A stretch of 64,000 bases of DNA, from contig JBAMJR010000187.1 in NCBI GenBank assembly GCA_038501785.1, forward strand, positions 254,501 to 318,500, read 5' to 3'. Position numbers and translations under genes: made by a program. The notes below the pieces were generated by a model. That model made no database searches, was not told the DNA's origin, and was given only the letters and a program-made list of their open reading frames with translations. The stretch comes from Myoxocephalus aenaeus. Its lineage: Eukaryota; Chordata; Actinopteri; Perciformes; Cottidae. The stretch's first letter is position 1, and each line of letters opens with the position of its first letter. This document shows positions 28,001 to 42,842 of this stretch, one piece after another.

Positions 28001-31000
28001 CTACAGGGAAACAAAGTAAGGTTTGGGATTTGAGGAAGCCGTGTGACATCAGGAGCAACAAAGCTTTGTTTTTTTTCACTAAAAAGGCTACAAGTTAAGC
28101 TGCTTATGTGTATGCTTAAAGAGTAGTGGAACAATGGGGGCCATGGGATCGCAGCCTAGGCCTTCAGCATGAGGACATTTTCATTTTGTGTTCCCCTCTT
28201 TGTGAAAAACCAAGACGGGTTGTGAGAGAAGATGCCACAGACACAGTCCTCCTCCAGCGATGATACATATTCAACGAGACAAATGCCTTCCCTGGATGGC
28301 TTTGTAAAGCTATCCTTTTCCACAGGGTGTAATAATACTTTGTACCTGAATGAGTTCTAACAAAAGGAAGCTGACACCGTGCAGAGACAAGTTAAATGGA
28401 TAATGGCTACATATCAGTGGCAGCTTAGCTAACCGTGCTGAATGATCTGGGACATGTGGTATGCGTGGGTGCAGGGTTTCATAGGTGACTCCCCACCGAG
28501 GGGACTGAAGGGCCGTGTACCCCTGTTGAGGGTTTAGGCAGGGATGCCTACAGTGCACAAGGTGTGCTGCAGGACTCTTGGGTAACCACTCTCCAAAAGA
28601 GCACATCCATTTTTCATCACACTCAGCCCTCTTTGCTGTCTCGCAGTATGAGGTGAAACACATGCAGAGCTTTCCTCATTATGTTTCATCTGTTTGATTA
28701 AAATCTGCTTGTCCAGCTAGATGTAGCAAATTAAAAAAAGCCTAGTCGGGATTTCCATCTTTGTGCAATGTAAAGTGTAGATAGCATGCTATAACGTATA
28801 CTCATTTCAAAGACATGACATGGATATGGTGTTATTAGAGAGACATTTGCATATTTATTGTAATGGATGGTTTGCTGCCATTGTTTAATTACTTTTAAAT
28901 TACGATGTGAAACAGGTTTATTTGTAGCGAGAAGGAGCAGATGGAACATTGAACGCCATATGAGTACAGGTCTAACTTTGCATTAGACAGGAATGTTCAT
29001 CCACAGGCTATTTTTATCTCATGGGATGCTTGTACTGGTGGTGGTAATCTAATATTCCTCTCCATACCATCTGTGTTTTTCTCTTAATTAGTCACTGTAT
29101 GCTAACTTACATTTAATTGTAGCATCCATTGCATTCAATCCACCAACATTTGCGCCAAATTAAAGAGAATAATAGATCACAGAGCAATGTATCATGAATT
29201 GATAAATGTAAACACAAATTAAATGTAGTTTGAGCCGGAACTGCTAGTTATCCCTGATGGCATTTGAGACACTGATTGAAGATGAAATTAGGCCAGGCTG
29301 TGTAGCTTGCAGCACTCCCACTGAGGCGAGATGTTGCCACAAGGCCCAAGGACTCTAAACAAAGGGTTAGCTTGCATGGCCTCTCCCTACATGCCCTAGT
29401 CCCGATTGGCTATGCCCCAGTAACGTTGCGTATTGGCTTAAGCAGAATAGCCCTGAACAAGAAACATGTCAGATTTCATTATACAAGACGTACTGCCAGG
29501 CAGTGGTCTGCGGCTGTACTGTTTAAAAGCTCCAGTTGTAGATAGTACATCGGTAGAAAGATACAAAAACAAAAATCAGCGTTCAACAATATTAGTCCTG
29601 TTTTTCCCTAAAGCAGATCAGCTGATGCAGATTAATATGAAGCCTCAATACATCAATTGAATAGCAGGGTTCAAATAAGAAATAGCTTCTCTTTTTTAAA
29701 TAAGATTAAAAATGTACAGCGGTACTTGCACTACTACATAAATACAACCAGTACTACTGTACGTATTTATGTGTCTTTAAGACATCTAACAGTTTCACCA
29801 CAACTCTGTTTAACCTGTGAGTAAGTGATTATTGTCAGAGTGTCCAAAGGATCACTTGATTATGCAGCAATCTCTAAATAATTGATGATGGAAATAGAAT
29901 CTACAGTAATGAAATTTCCATCATGAAAAGGGAGCTAGTCTTTTTACTAGTCTTATACACTGTCCATTCATTAAAGCAGGTGTTAATAACATTTCTTGGC
30001 TCGCAGGGAAACACTCTACCTAAAGGTCAGGGAATTAACGGCACTCGCCAGTACAAACTGGCGAACTGACAATGATGTTAACCATGTCCAGCAGCTATGG
30101 CCACGTTTGACGATATCATGTTGTCGTGCTGAGTTGACTGATGTAGAAGAGCATAGTTGGATAGCCTGAAAACCGAATGTTCAGTAGTTTTCAGTAGCAC
30201 GCTACAGCTTACATGTATTCATATATATCGGGGTCAGAAGTTAACCATGTCAAATGCAAAGGTTGAAAGAGGATTCCAAAGAGCTTGTTAGATGGTACAG
30301 TGGAGATAGAGTCCAAAGCACATGCACATGGACAAAACATCTCCATACGCATTTTGACAAGACATATGTCACATTTAGGGAAATAGAGCATTGCAAATAA
30401 ATAAAACATAAGCCAATTAAAACAATTCACCAATTGGAAAAAGACATATTACAGCATGCCTAAAAATAGAGCACGTACAGAAAACACATGTAGAAACGCC
30501 ACACGTTGTACATAACACAACATAGTTACAACAACAAAACAAAGTAGGGACACGAGAAATAGACACACACACTTGATGTTGGGTACAGCATGTCCACAGC
30601 TTTTTTCACTATCCGCAATTTTGTCGTTGGGAATTTACATTTTATTTTATTAAAACTGACTATGGTTAGCTCCAATTTGATTGAAACAAGATTTACAACC
30701 CGTTTAAATGTAAATGACCACTGTAAACAACCAAATCAAGACTACTTAAATTGCACATAAAAACACTACACTCCCCGTCCACTGGTCCAGGACTGCCCAC
30801 CTCCACCCCAGATCTCAGCAGCACAGGTCAAGAGTGTGTGATGAGTCACCAGAATATACACTAATAGGGATATCAGATGTAGAAGCTAAACAAAAATGAT
30901 ATAAAATCAATACATTTTAAAGGTGGTAAATTCGGTATTCAGAGCATTAACATAGGAGGAAAGAACGTTTGTCTATTTAAAGATATATAGAGGAGTAGTG

Positions 31001-34000
31001 TCTACTTGAGCAGAGAATGAAATCACTCTACCTCTCTGTGTTGTAATCCAAGCTTCTCTGTTCAAAAACTAGTCAATCGCCATAGACCCCCATGTTAAAA
31101 AGCCCACATTTACAAATTAAATAAACGTGTTTACGGCCTCTAAAACAAATATCCCTGTCATATCAACTATACAAGGGATTCATTCTTATGCAACTCGCCT
31201 GTTTAAATGTTATTACGGTTTAAATATAGGCATACTTGAGGGTGTTGCCCCTTTGAGTGATAGGTGGGTGCCATCTCAGGTCGTTAGCTGCTAGCTGTCT
31301 CTTCTGCGTATCACAAGGGCCCGCCTCAGCTGCAACAACGATCCTGTAGTTGAAGTCACGGAGATTCCGTTCATATCTTATCCAGTCTATGCTCAAATCC
31401 TATTGTCCATTGTCTTTATGCGCATATATGTAAGGGGCAGAACATAGCTGGACTGGTAAATCAAGAGCTTTGTTCACCACAATGGTCGCTTTCAATGCCC
31501 TCATCAGTGCCACATGTCCATCTCCCGAGATACTAGAACTCCCTCGCTTGGGGCAGTGTCTCACTCCGCAATGAGACAAAATGCACGAACAATTTGAAGG
31601 GAGTTAAAACTATATTGCTGCCAGGGAGAGCTTAAACACAGCAGGGCTCAGCTCGGGGCTCATGAGTATCCTCTGGTTTGAATATCCAGTGTATGCTGTT
31701 GTCATAGTCAACAACATGCTCTAGCTGCAAGGTTATGTCTGCCAAGGCTGTTAGTCAGTCAACAGGAGCATCACAGATAGGATCCATTTCATCTGTTTTT
31801 AATCACATAGTATTATATGGCTTGACTTGAAATGCATATGGTGGTTTTAATTGTACCATAACATAATGTTAGGGAATGACATTTGGTTCAGGCTCTCATT
31901 ATACATTTTGATGTACATGTCAATTAAACAATTTTTAATACACATAAAAGTAATCATGGAATGCTATGGATCTCAGTTAGTAATACTAATGAATAAACGG
32001 AATAAGGTTTATAGGAATAAGTAAAATAAAAATTAAAAAAGGGCTTTGGGTTTAGATAATTTCCCCCACCAAAAATAGCATCAGTACACTCTTGAACTTT
32101 GTTGGAAGTCAAGAAGAAGATGAATAACACAGTTGTTCCCAAATCAATGGCTGGGGCCGTCTTTCTTCAGGTCATGAATAGCTTTGCTGATCATATGACT
32201 TACCGCCACGGATTTTAGCTGGAGAAAAGAAAAGCGCTCCTTGTTTTATACACAAAAAGTTCCCTTTGTTTAGCAGGATAAGAGCAAGTTTACAAAATCA
32301 TAAATAATGTAGTGTTGAAAAGATAATATACCAGAGCAGTTGTAAAGAAGCTTTCCTTTGATCCATTTTTGGTAGAGGTGACATTCAGCAGGAGACCGGA
32401 TGAGAGGGGACCCCCCATGGCTTAGCCTTTAAGCATGACCATTGTTTTCCCATCTGGTCAGGTAAACTCTAGCGCAGAAATATTTCTGCTGAATTCACTG
32501 TCATGGCTGTAAACAGAGCATAGTTATAATGTCTAGTATATCTCTGTAATCACGTAATATAAATATTCAGTGTATTACTCCTATCTCATTTTTCAGATAG
32601 GGGATTTTAGAGCTTATTGTTATTTATTTATTATTTTATCATTTGTACAGCATTTCATTAACATTTTCACATGTAATATAAATATCCTTAAGACAATTAT
32701 TATGTTTACATAGAACTATGTAGCAGGGAAAACCTAATGCTGTCAAATGTATTCATGCCCTCAGCATTATTTTCTCCAGCAATGTATTTTTATTTATATG
32801 CTCATCGCTGCATTCAGTAAACTTAAGCAATTCATATTCAATGCATGGGTTATTGTACAATTCAGAAAATTTAAGAAATTCCCTGACAGAGCGCTAAATG
32901 AAGATCTAGTTGTATTTAGAGTTGTAGCACCTCACCCAGAAAAGGGAAACCAGGGCCCCCCTTCTGGAGTCAGACCTAGCAGGGGAGCTCGTCACCAGGG
33001 CCCTATTTTTCGTACCTGGCTAAACAAAGTCAGGCAAATGTCCTAATCTCCAGTTTAAATTAGCGAGATGATTGACATCAGGCTATCTGGGTTTCTTCAC
33101 GGCTGATCCGCGCTGAAACGGTCTCGTTAATTCTAGCCAGACGTCAATCCTCTGGATAAATGCGCGTGCCCGCTCCTCTTCAGAAGGGATAATAATCGAG
33201 CACTGACACCACGATCTTCTAACAGTACAATAGCAAATAAATTCAGAGGAACCTCTTTTTATTTCTCCGATGAGAAGCAGGAGATGATCATGAAGACATA
33301 TGAGGAAGTCATTACCTTAATCATTCACAGCAAACGCGTTGTGAATATTCCAACGTTTTTGTAACATTGTTGCCGTGAACGCAGCTTAACATCGCCCCCG
33401 CTGCGAGACATAAGCGCCGCAAATATATCAGACAAGTTAAATGTCAGTGTTGGGAAAATGTATCCGCAAATTTTAAGTGCTTCATCACCCAGATCAATCA
33501 GATTATATTTACGAATAAATATATACTTATGAGGATATATGTACTGTATGCGCGTATGAATCATGTACTATATGTATATACATGTATGTGTATATTTCTA
33601 TATAACTAGGAGTTCGAATATGTGTATGGGCGGATCAGTATATATGTATTATTCATAATCAGAAATTCAATCAATTGAAGCAGTGAAAAAAATTGTGTGT
33701 GATTCTCTGTATTCTTATCATGAGTCCACCTTAATCATGTTCTACAATAATGATATGTATGGTGTACTAATAACACTGTCATATAATTCTGAGAGCTTTC
33801 AACACATCCATAAGTTTCTTAAGCGCTAAATAAACTTAAGAACAGCGCGGCATGCAGCGGGTGAGAGTCTCTGTCTGTGAGACGGGCGATCGGCTGCGCC
33901 GTGTGGTGATCAGTGTCCGCGGCTCGAGAAGCTCTCGTAAATAAATGATTCCTTGACGGCAGAATCTATAGCGCCGCGTACAGGAAGTCATGATGATGTG

Positions 34001-37000
34001 AGAACGGATCTTGGCGATCTCAAAGAACTCTCTCCCAATAAAACTAATATAACTAATACCGCTCCTTCATCAATGAGGAAGTGAGCTGCCTTTTTTGTCC
34101 GGTGGGAGTGGCCAGCTTATCCAGTGAATTTCAGTAAGCCTGCCCGGGAGCAGGTTTACATTTTTGGCTGTGTTGCTATGGTGATTTATCTAAGCTTGCT
34201 TCGAGAAACTGAATAAGCCTGACCTACGTCATCTTATCCTGACAATTAGCCCGCTAACTCAGTAAGCCAGGTACGAAAAATAGGGCCCAGGTCTGGTAGC
34301 CAGCCGGGCCTTAACACGTCGTGCACAGCCCAAACAATACCACATATACAGTATACTGTGTTTATCATTATTTTATCTCAATGGACATGGACTTTTTGGG
34401 GTTATTTGTTATATACTTAAGTACATACCGACATATATATATATATATATATACAGTCTATTAAGGATGGGGCAAGGTAAGAGGGAAAGTGTAAAAAATA
34501 TAGTAAGTCAAATTTAAGGCATAGCCTGTAAAAATGCTATCACACTTTGAAATATAATATTATCATATCGTCACCTTCCTAAAATAATAATAAAGTCATT
34601 TTTGCAGGTTTTTCAGAAAACACAAAAAAACTTGACCAAATGTAATAGGGGTACACAAGCTGCCTCTAGACACTGCACAACAGGCATACTGTAATACCGG
34701 TCAAATTATGTTATGATTACTAATATTATGTTCGAGTTAGATTTTCAGTGACAAAAAATGCTAACTAAATTGCTCGCTTAAATACTAGCCTCAAAATGCC
34801 ATCTTGAAAAGCTTGTAAAATTGCCACATTGTCTTTTGACTTAGGCAAACTAAAATGGCCTAAGTCACACTCTTGACATACTATAGGGGTAGAATCACAT
34901 GATCTGTTCAACTGAGGATGTAGGCGATTTTACCAGAGGTGGTCAGTATCATGAGGAGATGATAGGCAAGAAAATCATTTATGCCAAAAAATGACTGAGG
35001 CCATTATTTTAGGAAGGTGACGATAACAAACTCTTAGACAAGACCCTTAGACAAGACCAGAAGAGCAGGAAACCAAGAGATAGGGAATATAACAGAAGTA
35101 CAAAGTTATATAGAGTATATATTCTATCTTGCATACTGTATGTACCAAATACTTACTCATATTAAAGAAACTGAAACCAGAGATTATAAATCATATAGCA
35201 CATCCCGTTATTTACTTTCTTTAATGTTGTTGATTTATTGAAAAAAGGTGGAACACTTCAGCACTATCAGGTCATAGTAACAAAAAACTGTCATATTTGT
35301 GTGCAATTATTTTGCTGATCTATCAGTTTATGACATAATCTTTCATAGGAGAAGATTGTGGCTATGTCTTCCACCCATTCCTTCATTGATATATCATCTT
35401 TAATTGTCCAGTGATGCAACACTGGACAACAAAAAAATGTAATTTGCACATTCTGGTTGAAAGAAAAAGAAAAAAATGTGTGGTTTGAAATCAAACATTA
35501 GAAATATGGTCAATATGTTGTTCTTTAAAATCTATACTCAAAACGAATCTCAATTCCTGCCTGGAACCCATGGTGCATGTCATTCCTTCATCTCCTGTCG
35601 CCTGTCCTGCGTTCCATTTTAAATAGAGAAAAATGTCCCAAGAATAACATAATTGAGCGCATTTATCGAGGCAAGATTTTAAGGATTTATCACTAACAAT
35701 ATTAATTCCTGCAGCATTTATCAGATAATTAAAAGTCAATACTGAATTACTCTCACACTCACCCTTTTATACTGTAGAAAAGTGCTTTTTCTGAAAAGGG
35801 GATTTTCTGGGGACAGACTCACACTCGCACTGCTCTTCTACTTTACAGCACAACAGGCACCCATGACAAGATGTGTGGAGTATAGACCCGCTGGTCTTAT
35901 TATCCACATACAGCACATACTCATGCTATTCACATTAATTCACAGGATACTGTTGAAACATTTAATTTTACCTGTATTCTCAAATACTGTTCATTTGAAA
36001 TCACATGATCATATTTTAGGTGGTGACAATGCAGCATCACGACTGTGATTTGATCCAGAAATCCTTCCAACAGAACTCTGGCATGTTGAGGCAGACCAAG
36101 CTTGTTATATTTAGTCAGACTGCAAGTCTACTGCTAATGAATGCTGCTGGCAGGGTGTCTGTGAGCCCTGCAGAGATTACAGTGAACACTGGTAATATGT
36201 GTCCTCTGTGAGTAGGAGCAACACGCAACGCCAGACAGAAGGACAGACAGACCTATATAGAGAGGCAGTTAGTATAGACATTTTAATTACATAGACCAGA
36301 TAACTAATATAACTAAATATAGTCTATATATATATATAAACTTTACTTTTTGAAATATATATAATGTGTTTTTTGTGCTGGGTATTTTCAAGATAGCTTC
36401 CTCCCGCACCAGAGATGGTCACTGTGATATTGTATCTCAGCCTGGTTTTAGGTGTTACTGTGTTGCTGTTTAGGGTCCAGTGAGTAGCTATAGTTTCATT
36501 GGTGGGAAGTTGTGCCCTCAGGCATCAATAGCTTCCACTCTCAGCTATAACCAGTTCAGCTGATAAATTGGTATATTCTGGGCTCAAGACTAAGTTTAGA
36601 TCATGGATTGTTTTCTGCTCCACTGCCTCACACAATGCTCGGTTCCAGTGATTGTTCCTACGAGCCCACTGCAATCCTCTAAATTGGCTGTATTCTGTGC
36701 TGCCTGTGATCTATTCTACTAAACCCTGCTCTCTGCACCATGCTGTGGCTCTCGCATTATATTTGTCCATGTCCTGCTATCCTTTTCATGCTATATTGCT
36801 CATTAAAATACAAGCAGTGCATCTATATGGAACATGCACACATGAACACATTTTTTATTTTTTTATTTGACTTGTTTAACCCCCTGGGCATACTTGTTTT
36901 ATCTCTCTGTACTATTTCATTTGCTCTGACATGCAGGCGTTGACCTTTAAATTGGATCAACTCTGTTTTCCCAACATTTATATGAAACCAGAGGGAGGTG

Positions 37001-40000
37001 TTAGTCATTTTTAGATTTCTGTTTAATTAAAATTCTAAATAATGGCCTCGAAAATGACTTGCCTGATTGCGATACTTGTTCATAAATTTCCCTTAAGCAT
37101 GATGGGGATTTTTTTCTCTAGTTTTAGGTTGAATACAGACATCTTGGGACATACGTTTACCCTTTTAGAGATGACTGGCAGAAGGATAATAAAGGATTCT
37201 ACTTTGTTTCTGTTTCAGGGTCTGACTTCCTGTGTAACATTCACATAATCCCTGTGAAAAATGAAGAGGGCGTGGTGATGATGTTTATCTTAAATTTTGA
37301 TTACATCGTGGATGAGGAAAGTGACCAATCCACAGAGAAGATAAGCCCAACGTCCCCTACAAAGTCAGATCATAGTGAGTATTTGTTATGCCATTCCTTC
37401 CTTACTATGTTATAAATATACCTGGAAAAGGATTGTTACGGAGAGAGACACTTTTTTTTGTCTTTGGTGATGTGGCATTTTTGTGCAATACTGTTACTAT
37501 ATCGTGTGCCTTATTTGTATTTATTTTTTACCTTAAGTTGATTGTAATTCTGTGCGTTAGGAGGACCCAGCAAAATAAGCTTTTTGCTGTGCATATAAAA
37601 ATATCTTGAATCTTGAATTTGAATTAGTTGGAATTTCGTTTTCATCCCAAACCAGTATTCTCTATGTAAAAACTTCTTTCATGATCAAAGCTAAAAGGAA
37701 ATCCTGATATGATGCTGTGACAAAAAAAGTATGCATGGCATGGCATGTGTCATTAATTTATCAGATGTTCTCTCTTTTTTTCCCCCTCCAAATTAAGCCG
37801 GTGCACATTTTGTGAAATGGCACTATTCCTAAAAAACAAATACATCTGTTAGACACTAATTGGGCACAAGAGATTTGTATTCCATTTCCTGAGATGCTCC
37901 TCCAAAAATGTTGCGAGCTTCTATTAGTATTCCACAAAAGTATGCATTATTTAAGTTGCCAGTACAAAGCGGTTTACATGCACAATGATGGAATGCACTG
38001 TGTGCATGCAGGGAATGAGCGGTCTGCTTACATAACCTTATCTTGTTGAAAATGTTCAATTATTTATTTGTGTTATGTCTTTTGGGAGAACAGCATATAT
38101 ATAGCATTTTTTATTTGGATGTGTGTCAGTAGGTGTACATGTCAGTGAGACGTTCCAGTTCCTCTCTGATTGGAGGCACTCAGCATCCTTCTCTGACCGC
38201 AGCTCAGCTATCCACTTCCCTCAGCATAAATTCCTCCAGGACACTGCCATTTGACTTGTGCTGTACTGTGTGTATGAGTGTATGTTAGTTTGTGCATGCA
38301 TGCATATGTGTGTGTGCGTTTCTAATGTGTGAGCGAGTGTCCGTTGCCCATTACCAACATTGCTAATCAGAGTTGATTGCTTGTGAGCGTGCTACAGCAA
38401 GGGGAACTGTGTGTAGATGGGGTAGAAAGAAATATGATGTGACTTTTGATTGGAAAGAGTCTTGACTACATGCACACATCACACTTTAAGTATGACCGTA
38501 CTATTGTCTTTATCTTTGAGCAGCCCTTAGATAACGCCAGGGCATAAAAGTGTAATTTTATGCAATATTGGGTTTGACGAAAGACTCATGCTAATGATTT
38601 AGCTCTTGTGCTGCATACTATTGGACTATATTATATGCACATACTGTATTGTATTTTTTATTTCCACACCATATTCAGTGTTTCTTAAAATGTGTATGAA
38701 AAAATAATGTAATCAACAGCGTTTTAGACCATAGAAACAAAAAATTGACACTAGCGAAAAAAATCGTCAGGTTGTCAGGTCTTTATAGCACAATGGCATG
38801 ACTGTTTCATGGGAAGAGGAAGGACTTGGACATGTCACTGCTTTCAAAAAGAAATTCAGTTATTGTTTAGGGATTTACCTGAATTGATCAGGGAGAACAC
38901 TCCCAAAAAGCCTAGCCATACATTTTGGTATAGCAAGCCTGTTAGAAGTGATTTTTGGACATTGGGGAGCTAATTATGATCTTCTTTTGACAGCAGGCAA
39001 AAAGCCCCCAGGTGTTAACTCGCACAATATTGAGCCTGGAATGAGAGTAATCCCTCTTTCCCTGACCTGCCATCTAGAACACATCATTCAGCAACTTCAA
39101 CATGCCTTCTAGGGCCAAAACCAGAGACAATATACTTGCAATTTACTCATCAGAAAGATACACTGTTCGGTGGACAGATGTTCCACTGTTCAATCCACAC
39201 CATTAGAATATGGTATCTTTAAAAATAGAGGCGCAGATACGCCCGTTTCTTTTAATATGAAAATCCACTCCAAGCTCTTTACAGATGTTCAAGCTCCTCA
39301 TCCTATCCCTTAGAGTGAGCACATACACCCTGTGAAGGGAAGTTATTTTGGCTGGTTGTATCCATAATCTCATACATGAAATACTACTCATGAACTTCAC
39401 CTTCAGGCTTAGCTCAGCTTTTTCACCACAAAAGACCATGTCACTGCTAAGGTTGCATTGATTGCCTTCTTTCTCTTGTGAACAAGACCCTGAGATACTT
39501 TAACTTGCTTACAGCTCAAAGCGCAAAATCCACTGTTTTCCAGCAGAGTACAATGATTTGGAGATGCGTATTCTCATCCTCGCCCCTTTACGTTTGCAAA
39601 TTGTCTCAGTAACAAGAATAAACATAGATTATTTTGGGAAAGACAGGTTGACATGTTTCCATCAGTATTAGGCAAAATCAGAAGGCAGATCAGAAACCGT
39701 TTATTTGCCAGGAATGTTTACACAAACAAGGAATTTTTCTAGGCGGAAGGTGCATACATTAGACATGAGACGTTAGACGAGACAAACAACAATCAACAAT
39801 CAACAATCAATGTAGTTGTGTGTGTGCCATAAGAGTCCCACGAATTAAGGTGTGAAGTGGTTTCCACCTGAAAGGAAAGGTCAGGACAGCGCCGTAAGCT
39901 TCTGATAAGCTTTTTCAGGAAAAAAAAGGCGTTTGTCAAAATAGCAAAAAATAGTAAAAACTCCAGAGCAACACACAAAGGAGCAAAACTGGGGTCATTC

Positions 40001-42770
40001 TATACAAACAGTAGATGGAGGGTCCAATTAGTACAACATGTTTTTCAAACTCAGAAACACACTAATACTCTCGTGACCATAAACCCAAATACAAGTCTCA
40101 GCAGGCTCATCATAAACAACTATACAGAAAACTACTTTGTAATGCATTCATATGAGGAAAAATACATGTGCCCTGTTTTTCTGAATAAACAAGATTATTG
40201 TCTTAGCATTCAGAGGAAAAGTTTTTTCAGTTTTTTTTTCCATGACAACTTTTCTCAGAGTTCTGAGATAATACTATCACTAATCCAGGAAAACCAGCCG
40301 ATTTTTTTATTTTTTTTATTTATGGAAAAAGCCATCTTTGTTAAAATGCAACAACCATGCCTGCACTGAGGACGGAAGGCTGCCTCGTCACTTATAAGCA
40401 AATCCCAGTGCCATCTTTATATTCCTACCCCAGGCTGCTGCACTCCTTGATACTAATAATTCTCACATGACTCACTCATGCGATGTCAAGGTGTGAAGAC
40501 GTTTAAAATCCTTAAACCAATCAACAAAAAAAATCAATAGAACTGGATGAATTGTGACAAGTCTTCAATACTCAGACAACAAGTCTAGTCGTATTTGATT
40601 ATGTACGATATCGGACTCATCATTTCACTATTTCCTTCTATCGGTGATATGCATCACTTTGTGTTGCTAAAATTTGCTCATTAGCAATAAGCACCAAGTA
40701 CAGCAGAGGCTAATGTCTGTGTTGCAGGTAATTGTTGACAGATTCCACTGCAAAAACAAATGTCAACGTCATGTTGGTGCTAGAGGTAAAGTCAGGGGAC
40801 CATCAAAGTTAGTAGGCTCCAAACTTCGGGGACCATGATCTCATGTAAACAATTTTAAGACAATTATTTCAAGAGTTGCTGAGATTTATTTGTCTGCAGC
40901 TACCAACTCTGACAACAAACAACACCTAATAAGGTTGATAGTGCTAGACCTTTCCATACTACAATATGTTATATAGGTATTAAATAAACATTCAGCAAGA
41001 GCAACAGTCAAGAGGCTTGATGACAGTTTCCCTGCAGAGAAGAGACAGGATGGTTGTCCATATCTCTTGCCAGCTCAGTATGTCATTAGGTCCCTCTCCA
41101 GGAAACGTGTTGAGTGTCATGGCTCTATTGTAAGCTGCTATAGTTGTAACATCAGCACATTTGGCCAGGGAATGGAAACAGATGGCAATGACTTTATGTA
41201 AAGAGGCTGCTGAGAGATGGGTGCCTCACGATTGAGGCAGGGTTCACTTTCACCCTCCTTCTATTGTTAATGAGACAAAACTGTCCCAAGAGGTCATTAA
41301 CATTGGCGACTGTGTCCCTTGTGAAAATGTGTTTTTTTTATACAATAATTGGGTGAAGCATAATACATTGATTGTGCAATCTGCCTTTTAACATGCTAAT
41401 GGTAACTGAATGGAGATGATTTGACAAAAGCACATCTGTTTTGATCTGTCTTAATTTTCCTAGTGTAGTGCACTGATCTGCTAACTGTTTACCACTAGAG
41501 AATAGAATATTCCGCTAAACATTGTTTTGTTAATTAAAAGACATGAAGCTTCAGTTATAAAAAGTCTTGCAGAATTTACAGAAATTTGATCCCCTGCTTG
41601 TCTGGGGACAAACTCAACATGGACGTCTTATAAAAGATTAATTTGAAAATAACATGGAGGCCTGCACACTTGAGAAACCAGAGCCCAAATTTGTTCATTT
41701 CATTATTTATGAGTGGACATGTTTCAGAACCTGACGTTCTCAACATTGAACTTTAATAATAATAATACTTTTAGAATGAATTACACTTTAATAATAATCA
41801 ATTATCCTTTAGCTAAGAAGAGGAGGTTGGTTCTCCTAGTTCCACTTTCATGACCTTTGTAATTGATAAAAATGGATCTGTAAATTGAGTATTTTATCAG
41901 TTCTAAATTACAAGTATAAATAAGTATTTTTTATATTTCAGTTTCCGTTTTCACATGTTGTTGGCAGAATAAACCTGTTATCCAATCATGGCTTTCATTA
42001 TTTATTTACTTTGGGATGTTTATATTTTTCGGTGCTTTCTCATAATCTTTCTCAATTTTTAGGGCGGAGTAGATTCGTCCGCTTCCGCCAGGCCGCTTTG
42101 AGCCTAATGAATACCAAACAATCTCTTCCGCAAGAGGACCCTGATGCTGTGTTGGTGGACCCGCCCAAAGAGAGTGAGGGCTCAGTGGCCCTGCAGAGCT
42201 TCCCTTCACCCACCAAGAGCATGTGCAGTCCCATTGAGACCAATGACACGCATGGCCTCATAGACTCAAGCCACCAATCTTCCCAGGCTAGCGTCGGCCC
42301 CGAACCACTTGGCCATTCATCCCCTAAACACCTCTGGGATAATCTGTACCAAACAGAGCCACACCAATCTTCCACCACCCTCTCAAACACCTTCCCCAGA
42401 GGCAGCATCAACAGCATGAGGCGAGCCTCATCTGTCCATGAAATGGAGGTCTACAGCTCAAATTCCAAAAGCATATTCAAGGATCGTCATACCGGTGAAG
42501 GTATGTACAGAAATACAGTATGTAAGTAGAGCTTACCGCTCCAGCAGAAATTGGTGTAAAGCGCCCAGCTGCGCCCAGCTGCGCCCAGCTGGCCCATCCA
42601 TCACATAATGATGGAGTTTGCATTAGAATGCAGACTAGTGTTAATTCAACCATATGACACTTGGGTCAGCAGTACACTTATTACAAATTTAGTCTTCAAA
42701 AGTTATATTAAGAGACAACATTTGTAGACAGGCACACTGTACTTATCTTTACTATTATTTTTTCTTAAAT

Positions 42771-42842
<72 letters not shown>

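Larger units (their letters stand above)
25756..37218 (+). other. kcnh7: kcnh7 intron 2 (11.5 kb)
   Basis: The longest intron. 25756-30900 shows no repeat I recognise apart from octamer motifs at 27734 and 28845. Later parts hold a dispersed repeat (30981-31062), a Harbinger-like element (32999-34287), a short TA run (34433-34453) and a TA-flanked MITE (34568-35023). No coding potential beyond chance ORFs. Confidence 0.85.

Noticed and set aside
29886..29926. Hairpin TGATGGAAAT...ATTTCCATCA
   Set aside because: Only 10-11 bp of stem with a 17-nt loop; expected by chance in AT-rich DNA.
42052..42417. 121-codon minus-strand frame over exon 4
   Set aside because: Antisense shadow of the linker exon.
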